Both the position numbers and the translations under genes were made by a program. Source: Oscarella lobularis (taxonomy: Eukaryota; Porifera; Homoscleromorpha; Homosclerophorida; Oscarellidae). Taken from it: 64,000 bases of DNA. How positions within the stretch are numbered: position 1 is the stretch's first letter; the number at the start of each line of letters is the position of its first letter. The stretch lies in contig NC_089193.1 in the NCBI RefSeq assembly GCF_947507565.1, forward strand, positions 930,001 to 994,000, in the 5' to 3' direction. This document shows, one piece after another, positions 10,182 through 20,575 of the stretch. Below the pieces are notes generated by a model. The model worked only from the letters and a program-made list of their open reading frames with translations, was not told where the DNA came from and made no database searches.

Positions 10182-13100
10182 TCAAACCCACGGCTCTTTT
10201 ACCAGATGCAGTTTGTCTCCTCCATACACCTTGCCTTTTACCATTCTTTTCGCTGAGCAGATTTCGTATTCTTTGTCAAACTTCCTAATGGAGATGATTT
10301 GTTCAAGGCATTCTTCTATGGACGGCCTCTCGTGAGGGTCTTCTTTCACCATCCCTAGTACAAGCCGCTTCATTGCAGGCTGGCTAACAGTTCGTGCCTG
10401 AAAAATTCTCCTTGTTTTTGCTGGTTCCTGCCCTGTCATCAATTCAATAAACGTGACGCCGAGGCTATAAACATCGGCCATTCTAGTGTTGTGCTGAACA
10501 CTTCGTAATCTTTCGGGAGCGAGATACTCAGGGCTCATTGGCCCAGCTGATAGATTGGAGTCAGCAAATCGAGCAGCTCCCAAATCGCAAATTTTTGCCT
10601 CCATCAGAGACGTCACAACGACATTCGTCGATCGAATGTCACCGTGGAGAATGTCGAGTTTGTGCAAGTAGCCAATTCCTGCCGAACAGCCGGTGGCTAT
10701 GTCAACTTGTTCCCTCAAGGAAAGGTCCCCATCGGCAGCCTCGATTACATCACTAAGAGACCCTTCAAGTAATTCTGACATGATGCTTAGAGGAACGTCG
10801 TTCTCAGAGATGAAGCCAAGGAGAGAGACGACGTTTGGATGATGAACGTGACGGCAGATCAATATCTCTTGCTGCAATCGAGGTAGATATTGATCCACGC
10901 GAAGAAAATCGAAGAACGTTTTGACGGCTACCAGGCAACCGCGCCAATAAGCCACACGCACTTCTGCAAGATAAGCAATTTATAAAAAATATTTGTGAAA
11001 TACTTTCATGCCAATATATGCTCTACCGCACCTCCGTAAGATCCGCCGCCAAGTTTCACGTCGGTCATTTCTACTTCAGCGGGCAAAACTCTGAAACTAT
11101 TTTCATTTTTGCGAATACGATTCTCCGTTTCGTCTGCTAAACGGTTTGCTACGTCACATTCTTCCACGAGTCTCCTATTCGTGGCCAGCAACTCAGCTGT
11201 TCTCTTCTTCTCTTTTTCTAACATTTATCAGAAATAATCAAGCCTCTACAGGATAGTTCTTTGGCGTACTTAGATCGAGTTCTGCTCGCGCAATTTGTTC
11301 ACGATATTGGATAGCTCTTTCTTCGTTCTAAAAAGAGGAAGAATGAATAGAGGTACATTCTCGTTTGCCAATTCTTTTCCTCTTTGAGGCGACTTTCGAG
11401 CGCACCAACTAGCTGTGCATGAAGAGAAATCAGAAAAGAGAGTTCAGCAAAATGCCCATCCAAACCTGTTCAGTAGAACTCAGCTTTTTTTCCAGAGTGT
11501 CCTTCTCAGCCTGAAAAAAGATCCAATCAGAGAGCATAGAAAATGTATAAACGATAAAGTCTCCTTTCTGCTTTGCGCGTAAATCTCGCTATTAATTAAG
11601 TCAAGACTGGCTCCGGGATACAACCTACTTCAAGAAGTGAAATCTTTGTCTTTTAAAATGTCCTCGTTTAGATCAGATTTTCCAGAAAAACAATGTTCAA
11701 CCTAAAGAACAGTAAAATTACCTAATAGAAAAAATCCTTAGCAGCTTTCCTTTCGGTTAGAAAACATATCCTGAAGCTCGTCTTTCAGCTTAAAATGTTT
11801 TCTGAGATTGGCAATTTCCAACGCTCCATTAGAAGCCTGCAGAGTCCATTTTTCTAACTAGAACTTCTGAAAAAATCTTACGTTGTCTTTTGCATCAATA
11901 TTGCATCTTTTTTCTATCAAAAGCCTCAAAACGCCATTCTTGCCGTAGTGCACGGCTTCTAGAAAAGGCGTTCTTCCCCACTAAAAGCATAAAGAATATA
12001 ACGCTTTCTAAAAGCAAAGTAACTAGAATTTATACTTTATTTCGAGCCTCGATGTCTGCGCCAGCCGTAACCAAGTATTCCGCCATTTCTGCATGCCCTC
12101 CAACGCACGCCCAATGAAGGGAGGTCAAGCCATTCTATAAACAAAAAAGGAACATTGTAGACACCTACCTTTCTCAAATACTTCCACAATCAACGCTTTT
12201 CAACTACAAAGGCATTTCATAACGTTGAAAAGCGCTGTTTTAGCTTTTTGGAAAGTGCTGAATTAGCTTCTGCTTGCAGTTTCTATCTAAGGTTCTCAAA
12301 AGCGAGAAACAAAACTCATCGTTGCTTGATTCTATCCCACGTTTTGGAAAAGGCAATCAAGTAGACTAATGCGTTCTAAGTTGATTTAAGCTTGTAAAGG
12401 AAGTGCATGTGGTCACCGCCACTTTATACTGCCTCGCATTGGTAGGTACCATTCCCAAACCTGGTCGCTATCTTTGACATTCATTCCTCCCAGTACAACA
12501 AGTCGCTTAGCAATCTGCAAGCGACCCTTGTAACTGGCAAGTGCCAATGCTCCGTTTCCAATCTAAAAATGTCTTATTAATCAAACCATCCGCTAAATTT
12601 CACCTACGCCGTCTTTTGCATAAACATTGCATTGCATTCGAATTAAGGCATCAATCACTTCCTCTTTTCCTCCAAATACAGCTTCTAGGAAAGACGTTCT
12701 TCCCCACTACGTAGAGAAACCATAAAATATAGTAAAGAATTTGAAGTTCTACAGGACTAATAATACTTTATTGACAGCTTCAATGTTTGCTCCAGATGAA
12801 ACCAAATGACAAGCCATTTCCACGTGCTCACCCAGACATGCCCAATGAAGGGGCGTGACGCCGTCCTATGTATAAATGAGAAACGGGCCACTGCTCTTAT
12901 ATGAGCGGTAAAGTTAAATGTTTGAAATAAGTACATGTGCAGTAAATGTAGTGAAACGCGTAAAATATAGCGGTCGTTACTTTATTAGCTTCGTTTATTT
13001 GTAGAGACAATTGAATAAGTTGCCTGCCAATTGCCAAATGACCCTTCTGCAGTGCAATTGCCAAGGCTCCATTGCCATTCTACAAAACACTTTTCATAAA

Positions 13101-13856
13101 CAAAAACGTTGAATACCCATTTGACTAACCATGTCCTTTGCGTGAAGGTTGCATCCCTTTCCAATTAGAACATTAATGACTTTTTTTCTTCCATTGAAAA
13201 CAGCTTCGAGGAACGGTGTTCTTCCCCACTAACAAGACATAAAATATTCATGCAAACTAATTACTATTACAGAATTCAATTACCCTATTCAGAGCTTCAA
13301 TGTGTGCCCCGGCTGCAATCAAATACGCTGTAATTTCAACACGATCTCCCCAACACGCACAATGGAGGGAGGTAAAGCCATTCTATAGGAACGCAGTGCA
13401 AGTAACAGCGGTACGGCATTTCTTCACATAGGAATACTAAAAGCTAAGTAATTAATTTATCATTACTTGATGACGTTCGTTGACTCCTAGCCCCAAACGA
13501 ACCAGTCGTACACCGACGTTAAAATGACCTTCTGCACTCGCAATTGCAAGTGCTCCGTCTCCATTCTAAAACTTTCTCACTAGCTGTTCTGTACCGACGT
13601 CACATTCAGCTTGGCATACGCTGTTTTTGGCGTAAATGTTGCAGCCCTTTTCAATAAGGACAGAAAGTACTCTTTCATTTCCTTCATAAACGGCTTGGAG
13701 GAAAGGCGTGACATTAAGCTAAAAGAATTTTATACTTTTTGTCCTCTACGTCGACAGAATCCATACCGAATTGACTGCTTCCACATGTGCACCTGCTAAA
13801 ATTAGACATTCCGCCATTTCAGCGTCACGTGCAAAATGAAGAGGAGAATTCCCGTA
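10182..13856 (-). CDS. Ankyrin, coiled-coil and TKL-like protein kinase
   Basis: Transcribed leftward. Exons from 13856 to about 11773 encode 12 ankyrin repeats, and nearly all are single 90-102 nt phase-0 exons. Small charged exons follow (for example AEKDTLEKKLSSTEQ, NEERAIQYREQIARAELD and MLEKEKKRTAELLATNRR) and predict a coiled coil. The kinase domain begins KLGGGSYGG and is joined across an intron to EVRVAYWRGCLVAVKTF, which holds the VAVK lysine. The catalytic loop is HGDIRSTN, so the HRD Arg is Gly but the Asp is kept. The metal-binding DFG is DLG (CDLGAAR), and YLAPERL corresponds to APE. The core residues suggest an active TKL-type serine/threonine kinase, with ankyrins for partner binding. 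It ends at a stop at 10182. The true 5' end is not settled. A further ankyrin-like exon (GVTDLHCVAYLSARHGL) may lie near 14045-14125. Confidence 0.8.
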
Positions 13857-15462
13857 CTAAATGAATATACAAAAAGCAGAGATTTTCTAACAGAAGCAAA
13901 AAATTAAACCTAATTAAAGCTCTAGGCTCTAGAAATCTAACCACAGCAAAAGGCATTATATACTCCAAACTAAACTTTCTTTGGCACTTTTCTCTCTCAA
14001 AAGTTCAAACTGCACTTGTTCTTGACTTCATTTAATTAAATTTAGAATGTTTGCCAAGGCTCTCCAAGACCATGCCTAGCACTTAAGTAGGCCACACAGT
14101 GTAAATCAGTGACGCCACTAATCTTATTAGAAACATAAATAATGAGACGTTTCTTCAGTCGAAAGCGATTGTCGTTTAAATTCAATCATGTCAAATAACG
14201 ATGAGCCTGCTAACGACTCCGCAGATCCGCACAATGTGCCTATCTTTTAGTTTAATTAAGTAGGACTGACAGATGAGTGCATGCTGCATGCTGTTGATCT
14301 ATACACTGACACATGGAGCTAAAAATCCACACGTCAGACTTTGTACGGACGAGTACTACTCTTTCCACTTTTCAGTACACTCTGTGGCCACGTGGAACCT
14401 CTGAAAATTTATAGCAGAAAGTAAGTCGACTCTAACCTATGGGCAGTATAGCAACATGAGGTATGTATGAATATACGTAGTAAGGACACTCCTAACTTAG
14501 AGCATTGTGATAGATCGAGCGCTGCCTGCTGACATCGTCAATAACTCGAGGAAAAGCCCCCTCTGGTTAATTAGGTGAGTGACGTCACTACTTTCTACAG
14601 TATTCCATAAACGGTCTGCACTTAGCCTTCCACAAACTGGATGCAGTTACTAGTCCACTGTACTTCATCAGCATCTTTTTTCCACGTTTCCGGAGAACGC
14701 CTAACGTACGAGAAGACGACAGCCTTATTTCCTGCTGCGATCGCCATTAGAAAGCCTACGAAGCCGTACAGGAACAGTTGTTTTAAGAGTTCAAGAACAA
14801 TTAGACTAACTCTGCACAGAAACGGCATCTGCCATGTTCAGAATCGATCAAAAACTTTAGCGAGATGGATCGATACGAAGTGTAGTGCATTCCCGTATAT
14901 CAGGAAATGACTAAAAGTTGAAAACGACTATATCTATCTAGTGACGCGCTTTGGCCAAAGGGTAGGCTGCTTTGCTCACCATCTTTGTTTTTTTACAAGA
15001 GACTTCATTTCATAAACTTAGGTAGACGTCATTCTGCCACGATTTGAGTCAATTTCTGGAGCATATATAGACAACTAAAATGAAGACGTGTGTTCTCCTT
15101 AGATTAAGTAAAAGCTGCGGTAGCGGCTGACTCAACTGAGGAAGTTTATCAGAAGCCAGTTGGAAGTGATCCATTAGCTTCCTTCATTGAATCAATATCG
15201 GCAGTCTGGGTCTTATTTGTTTTATAGTGTTTCGGCTAAGCTGCTTCCTTTACATACTATTTATGGGTGCCCTTTGAACGGCGCACGTCTATTCGTGGAA
15301 GGGGTCTACGCAGACGACGGGGCAGTATATATAACCGCCTTCCTTACACGCCTCCGTGCTTCCTGTGACCTCTCTAGGGCCTAAGGCCGAACACACTTTC
15401 AGGATACGTGAAGGATCTTATACACTCAGGAATTCGGAAGCGACAGTTAAGCAGCCTGCCAA
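13857..15462. other. Gene-poor stretch upstream of the ankyrin kinase
   Basis: Apart from a possible leftward ankyrin-like exon at about 14045-14125 (GVTDLHCVAYLSARHGL), no coding exon could be supported in these 1.6 kb. The kinase promoter is probably here. A leftward 68-codon frame at 14622-14828 is hydrophobic but has no recognisable features. Confidence 0.4.
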
Positions 15463-15504
15463 CAGACCTTCTCCCTTGATCCCGGGGTCAAGGGAGAAGG
15501 TCTG
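15463..15504. repeat. Perfect 17-bp inverted repeat, 8-base loop
   Basis: CAGACCTTCTCCCTTGA (15463-15479) is repeated exactly in reverse complement at 15488-15504 around TCCCGGGG. It lies 83 bases upstream of the TATA box of the methyltransferase gene. It could be a cruciform or hairpin, a dimeric protein-binding site or the end of a foldback element. Confidence 0.85.
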
Positions 15505-15586
15505 GTGATAGGCTATAACAGTTAAGTTGATTCTCCAATTAGTTAACTCGAAAGCGTCACTGTCGTACTGTCGTCCGCAAAGCGAG

Positions 15587-15594
15587 TATAAAAG
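15587..15594 (+). promoter_or_regulatory. TATA box of the methyltransferase gene
   Basis: TATAAAAG lies 57 bases before the ATG at 15644. That spacing predicts transcription starting near 15617 with a short leader, and it argues against the upstream extension of the reading frame to 15527. Confidence 0.6.
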
Positions 15595-15643
15595 CCGCGG
15601 AAGAGACTCGGTTCCTTCACAAACACTTTCGCACGCGCAGACC

Positions 15644-16477
15644 ATGGAGTCGACACCGACGGCGGCACACACAAGCAGCAACCGAACGTACGCCGCCAAC
15701 TACGGCCACCTGTCGAAGAACATACAAGAATCGGACGCCGTGAGATTCGTCGACGACATTCTTCTTCCTCGACACGGCGATCGCGTGCTCGACTTCGGCT
15801 GCGGCACGGGAAACGTAACGCTCCACTTGGCGAGCACAGTCGGCTCCGCCGGCTTTCTCGTCGGCGTCGATCCGGACGGGGATCGAATAGAAATTGCGCG
15901 AGATCGTCTCCGATCTTACGAAAACGTTAGAATCGTTTCCGGTTCGATCGAGGAAGCGGCGGCGTTCGCGCCCTATGACGTCGTCAACGCGAATCACGTC
16001 ATCCACTGGATTCCCCGCGACGAACACGAAGAGTATCTGCGACGAATTTTCGATTCGATTAGGCCGGGTGGACGATTCGGTTTCACGACGGTACAAAGTC
16101 TCCTGGGCTTCGTGCGCGATCTGTCGGCAAGTCAGTACGATAATTCGTACGATTCGTTTCTGGCGGCAGTTGGGTGGACTTTTGCGCCGCTTTCCTACTG
16201 GAAATCCCTTCTATTGAAGACGGGTTTCGAGATTGCCTACGGTTTCGAAGGGGAACGACTTTGCGGCGTTTATCCGAACGAAAGAGCCGTGCTCGACTGG
16301 TGGGAAGCGACGTGCGTAGGCCACTTCAGCGCCGCTCGACCGACATCGGAATCTCTTATGAAGAAGCATGATTTGAAAAGAAACGAGCCCATTCCGGTTC
16401 GAGCGCGTCTTGTCCACGTGGTGGCGAGAAAGCCGGGCAAGGTCGTGTCGGCATTTCATCCGAAACAGGTGCGTTAG
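15644..16477 (+). CDS. Class I SAM-dependent methyltransferase
   Basis: A 277-residue intronless gene. The start MESTPTAAHTSS follows ACC (good Kozak context) and sits just downstream of a TATA box. The fold is clear. Motif I VLDFGCGTGNVT (residues 48-59) is the glycine-rich SAM loop, LVGVDPDGDRIEIAR has the acidic residue that binds the ribose hydroxyls, and FAPYDVVNANHVIHWIP fits motif II. IRPGGRFGFTTV fits the post-motif strand. The early YAANYGHLSKNIQESDA segment resembles the N-terminal part of small-molecule methyltransferases of the UbiE / juvenile-hormone-acid type. The substrate cannot be told from sequence. It is probably cytosolic, as no signal or membrane segment is seen. Single-exon structure contrasts with the intron-rich neighbours and might mean retroposition or transfer, but codon use looks local. 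Confidence 0.85.
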   Translation: MESTPTAAHTSSNRTYAANYGHLSKNIQESDAVRFVDDILLPRHGDRVLDFGCGTGNVTLHLASTVGSAGFLVGVDPDGDRIEIARDRLRSYENVRIVSGSIEEAAAFAPYDVVNANHVIHWIPRDEHEEYLRRIFDSIRPGGRFGFTTVQSLLGFVRDLSASQYDNSYDSFLAAVGWTFAPLSYWKSLLLKTGFEIAYGFEGERLCGVYPNERAVLDWWEATCVGHFSAARPTSESLMKKHDLKRNEPIPVRARLVHVVARKPGKVVSAFHPKQVR

Positions 16478-17201
16478 GTGAACAGGAAACGTCCGCCTTT
16501 GTCTGAAATGAGTGACAGTCCGTTTGGTGTAGATCTATTGTATGATGTCATTTTTTTGTCGTTAGTCAAATACAGTGAAGTCAATTACTCCACGCCAGAG
16601 CCCTATATAGGCTGCTCCACGCACTTCCTTTACGTAATTGGATGCTGTTTGACTTAATTAATTAATTAATGGAACCATCGGGGATTTACGTAGAAACAGT
16701 TTAAATAAACACCAAGTCGACCTTCCATGCACGCGCTGAGGCCCCCAAACCTAAACTCAGCAACGCTTACCCGTCGTAAAAAATCCAGGTTAGCATTCCC
16801 GCTGACAGAATCGAGTTTGAAACGCCAGGCGCTGTCCCAGCAGTGCGACGTACAGCTGTACGACTTCCCCGGCGGGTCCCGTTGTAGAGAACTTCAGAGC
16901 ACCCAAGAGGCAGCACCATTCGCCTCCAGGTGAACCAATAGAGGTCGCCAGCAAAGCCAAATCGCATCCGTAATCGCAGCATAGATCGCAGTAGCAGTCA
17001 CTCTTTTTCCTTATCCGGGACGTCTGAACGGTCCTAGCGTGGGTATTAATTAAACAAAAATTTTTGACTGTCTCAACTCTCAGTGAAGAACATGTTTTCT
17101 TGACATGACTTTTGAATTGTTTCTATAACCTAAAAGGATTCATAGGATTTTTGCAGTATAACGACTACGAACAGAAGGCCGTTCAAAATAAGCAACCATG
17201 C
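16478..17201. other. Intergenic between methyltransferase and TRP pseudogene
   Basis: No convincing gene. An AATAAA at about 16704 could serve the methyltransferase. Short frames on both strands at 16727-16982 have no known match. An ATTAATTAATTAA run lies near 16655. Confidence 0.4.
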
Positions 17202-20200
17202 TATTCCTCTTTTCTACTGATATTCCGACGCAAAGAAGACAGCAGTCGGTCAGCGACCCACTCCGTAGCATTTTTCCTCTGAATTGACACGACGCTCAGT
17301 TGGGCTGACGCCAGTGGCGTAGCCAGGGGGGGTGCTTTGGGTGCTCGAGCACCCCCCTCAAGTTTGCTGAAAATAATTAAACTAGATAATGATGGCCCGT
17401 TGTTAGCCATCATGTGATCCCCGAACACCCTTTGCACGGTGTCCGATCTCTGTTAGTGTCTACAGCATGTGCATTATGGGAATCACATTGCCTAACCACA
17501 CCTTAATCTGCCCGGAAATATGTCCTTTCTGTAAAAATGGGAATAGGGCACCTGGTGGCTATGCCTTTACACCACAGATTTTAGGTGTTCTGATTACATG
17601 TATATATCAAAAGAGCGATTCACCTGTCGAGTAAAGGTGGCACAGAGTTACCCTTCCCTGCATGGCCCCCTCGGGTGCATGATCAAGTGACACGTTTTCA
17701 GCTCGCAGTTGGGTTTGCGTGCTGCGAGCGAAGACAAACCCAACGTGCTCATTTACTGCGTTCCTTCGATGAGCGTTAATAATTAAGCTCAAATGTTATG
17801 TGCCAGTTATGCTATGTAATATGCCTACATATGTACTCGTTCCAGAAAGCTTTGTACACAATCCGAAGTTACTATCTCTGTTGTGTTACTTTGGGCCTAC
17901 GCACTGTTTTTCGTTAGAGGCCTTAAATAGCCAAATAGAAAAGGGGCGTGGTCCAAAAATTTTCGCGCGCTTCGCGCGCGAACTTCAGCACCTACCTCCG
18001 CTTAATCCTGGCTACGCCACTGGACGCCCTACTGTAATACCAACGAGAATCTAAAAACGCGATAAGAAATAATAAACTGATAGGACAAAGCGAGATATAT
18101 CAATTTTCACTTGGATCGATTGACGCATTTCCTTAATCTGCAAATTAATTGCATCTAAGTCTCTCTTTGTGACGGGATCATCAAGCTCCTTTTCTTCTAC
18201 AGAAGCTTTATAAGCAGTTAGAAGATTTTCCCTCATCGTCAAGTCAGAAAGACGCAATTCTCCTCGTACTTCCACTTTCGCTTTGCCTGTCTTTTCCTAA
18301 TTAAACTGATACACAAGCAAATGATTTTTCAGTAAAGGACGCTAACCTTTTTCTATCTACACAGAAAAGAAACTATATAAGCAACAGATAGGCCAAAATA
18401 AGCGAGTAGATTGAAGGGTGGTGGAACGATTGGAGAAACGTACAAACTTGTGATTATTTCAGCTTTCAAGAACCCCCAATCCGTCCCTACAATACCCTAA
18501 ACGCAGAGATGCACTTATTCAATATTTAGTTAATTGTAATTGCCCCATCATTCACCTCCGCATTTTGATATGCATTTGAAATTAAAGCAATGAGGATGTT
18601 GAGAAGAATAATCGAAGACGCGACTAGCCAAAAAACTGCCCAAATCATGCGAAAAACATCTTCGGCATCGTTCGCAGAACCAAGTCCCAAATCTGATTGC
18701 AGATGCTATATATAAGTTAACCGTGCTCAAAAAGAGAACCCTGAGAATATTGCTCAAGCTAAGACTCAAGCTAAAGAAAGGGGGTCTTGAAGTTACAAAG
18801 CAACTCTTATAGTACTATACAATGCATCGTTTTCTCACTTGGTTGCAGGAAGATCACTCTTGCACGGCGAAGTACTGGATGGCTCAGTCGCAGAACATGA
18901 ACTTAGACTCTTGAATGCCTTAATTCCGTAGATGTTCTTAAGGACGACGACGAAGAAAAACACGAAGCTGATCAGCTGGTAGAAAAGTTTTCGAAACGAG
19001 ATGAGCATGGGACCGAAATGAGGAAATAGAATCAAGTAGAATAGAACTCGAAACGAAGCGGTGAGGAAAAGTAATGCGTAAAGAACTGATAGGAAACTTG
19101 CAGCGAAATGAGTTGCACCTGACGTCATTATGTGGAGGCTAATACACAGCCCGACGATGATAACCAGAATGACAGCTACGTCCCAGCGATTGCCAATTTC
19201 TTTGAAGTAGCCACGCACACTCTGCCGTCGCAACTGGCCCAGTCCGTACGCAACTTTCCCGACAACTAGCACAATGATTAGCCACTCCACGTTCGATAGA
19301 TGAGTGATTTCAAAATGAGATGGAACGACTGTCTCTCGTACGCCCTCTCGTCGTCTCGCGACGCCGAAGCGAAGGCGAACATCGCTATCAGCTACGGCGC
19401 TGACCCGTCAATCGAAGCGTGGCCGATGAAAGAAACTCTCGCCCATCGCGCTGCCGCTCTCGCATCGATCCCCCTTCTCAACGCGGCCCACGTTGTACAC
19501 GGGCCTCGCAAACGAATTCATCCACAGCTCGCCGGTAAGACTATGCCAATGGGAAAGCAATACCTAATTAAGAGTCAGCATATAGTGAAAAACTAGACTA
19601 ATATTCGCCCACTTACCTCCAAGAAGGCTGCTGAGCCATCCCGAAAAGTGGACTTCAAAAGAGACTCTCTTTCTCGTCGCAGAACACTTAATGCGATGCG
19701 AGGAAGACACTGGAAAAGATCCCCGACGCCGTTTGAGTGACGACAATGTAGACACTCGAGTGGGGTGCCCTTTGATTTGCTGACCGACGTCAGCGAGACA
19801 CTTCAAGCACGCCGGATCGACGACGCGATTTTTGTCGAGCTAGAAAAAGAAAACGCCTCGCGATCCTGCGTCGTAATCTAAAAAATTTTCTTTGTTTACG
19901 AGGCAATGAAGAGGAGTCATTGATGAGTCATCCCGTTTGTTAGGGACAAGAGCGTCGGCTTGCTCGACTAGGAGTCGAAGTACTTCGACGGGACCGTCAA
20001 CGGTTGCGCAAACGTGAATGGCCGATTGGCCTTTTTCGTCGACTTCGCCCGGATCGTGACCACGTTCGATCAGATTTCGAACTTCTGCAAGTGTGATTTC
20101 TTTTTTTGATAATAAATAGAGACGACGGTACGTGTCGTTGTACCAAGCGTCAGATCGACGGCGACGACTTCTTTTCGTCTCAATAGGCTGTGAAATGGCC

Positions 20201-20234
20201 GGAACATGCGGTGCATAGAAGACTCCTGCGCCAT
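17202..20234 (-). pseudogene. TRP-like ankyrin channel pseudogene (copy A)
   Basis: This is the third member of the leftward tandem array and is heavily damaged. It starts MAQESSMHRMFRPFHSLL at 20234, followed by the ankyrin exon EVRNLIERGHDPGEVDEKG. The next exon (LDKNRVVDPACLKCL) carries a frameshifting deletion compared with the two intact copies. The exon starting VLLSHWHSLTGELWMNSF runs into a segment (19338-19497) that is inverted, and sequence equal to about 0.9 kb of copy B is then missing. The S2-S5 part (WLIIVLVVGKVAYGLGQLRR) lacks about seven residues (LAFGVAF in copy B) and stops early. The S6 exon is frameshifted, although IILLNILIALISNAYQNAE is still readable. A TAG lies in the next exon (SFLCR-stop). 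The last exon (QRKNATEWVADRLLSSLRR) is split by a transposon at 17312-18022. Confidence 0.85.
17312..18022. mobile_element. hAT-like non-autonomous DNA transposon, 711 bp
   Basis: The ends are perfect 16-bp inverted repeats, CAGTGGCGTAGCCAGG at 17312-17327 and its complement at 18007-18022. A direct 5-bp duplication GACGC (17307-17311 and 18023-18027) flanks it. CAGTGGCGTA is a familiar hAT-type terminus, and 5-bp target duplications are known for some hAT groups, but I did not see a transposase. The longest frames inside are about 60-80 codons without DDE or BED motifs. It sits within the last exon of TRP pseudogene copy A. Confidence 0.85.
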
Positions 20235-20575
20235 AGTCGAAGACTGTAACTAAATAACACCTCGATGTTCACGAATACCTATTAGTTCCGGATCGTGAAA
20301 GGGGCCCTGCCTGTAATTAAGTAGAGCATGTCTCTTGGGAGACCGGCAATTAGGTCTCTATCGGAAATTAGGGAGGGAGGGAGGGAGGGACATGTTACTT
20401 TATACCCTGACTATCTAACTTATACACATCGTTGATGTTAATTTGAGCAAACGGGATACACGAGGGATCACAATAAACAGTTCGTCAGGTGATCAAAAGA
20501 AAAAAAGACTTTCGCCAAAAATCTCGTGAGATCATTGCTACATTTGTGACGGGTGTCTTATCCGGAATTCTATCG
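20235..20575. other. Spacer between TRP copies A and B
   Basis: No gene seen. It contains a short GGGA microsatellite at about 20369-20390. Confidence 0.5.

Noticed and set aside
9905-10288. Rightward 127-codon frame overlapping the 3' end of the kinase gene
   Set aside because: The last part is antisense to kinase exons. The first part (ETGGREPTVTWRKPEYSPPA) could be an exon ending at GAAG|GTAAAA, but no partner exon or domain was found.
14622-14828. Leftward hydrophobic 68-codon frame
   Set aside because: No family match, no splice context and no neighbour link. It is too weak to call a gene.
19300-19596. Rightward ankyrin-like frame inside the TRP pseudogene
   Set aside because: It is not a separate gene. 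It is the inverted ankyrin segment of copy A.
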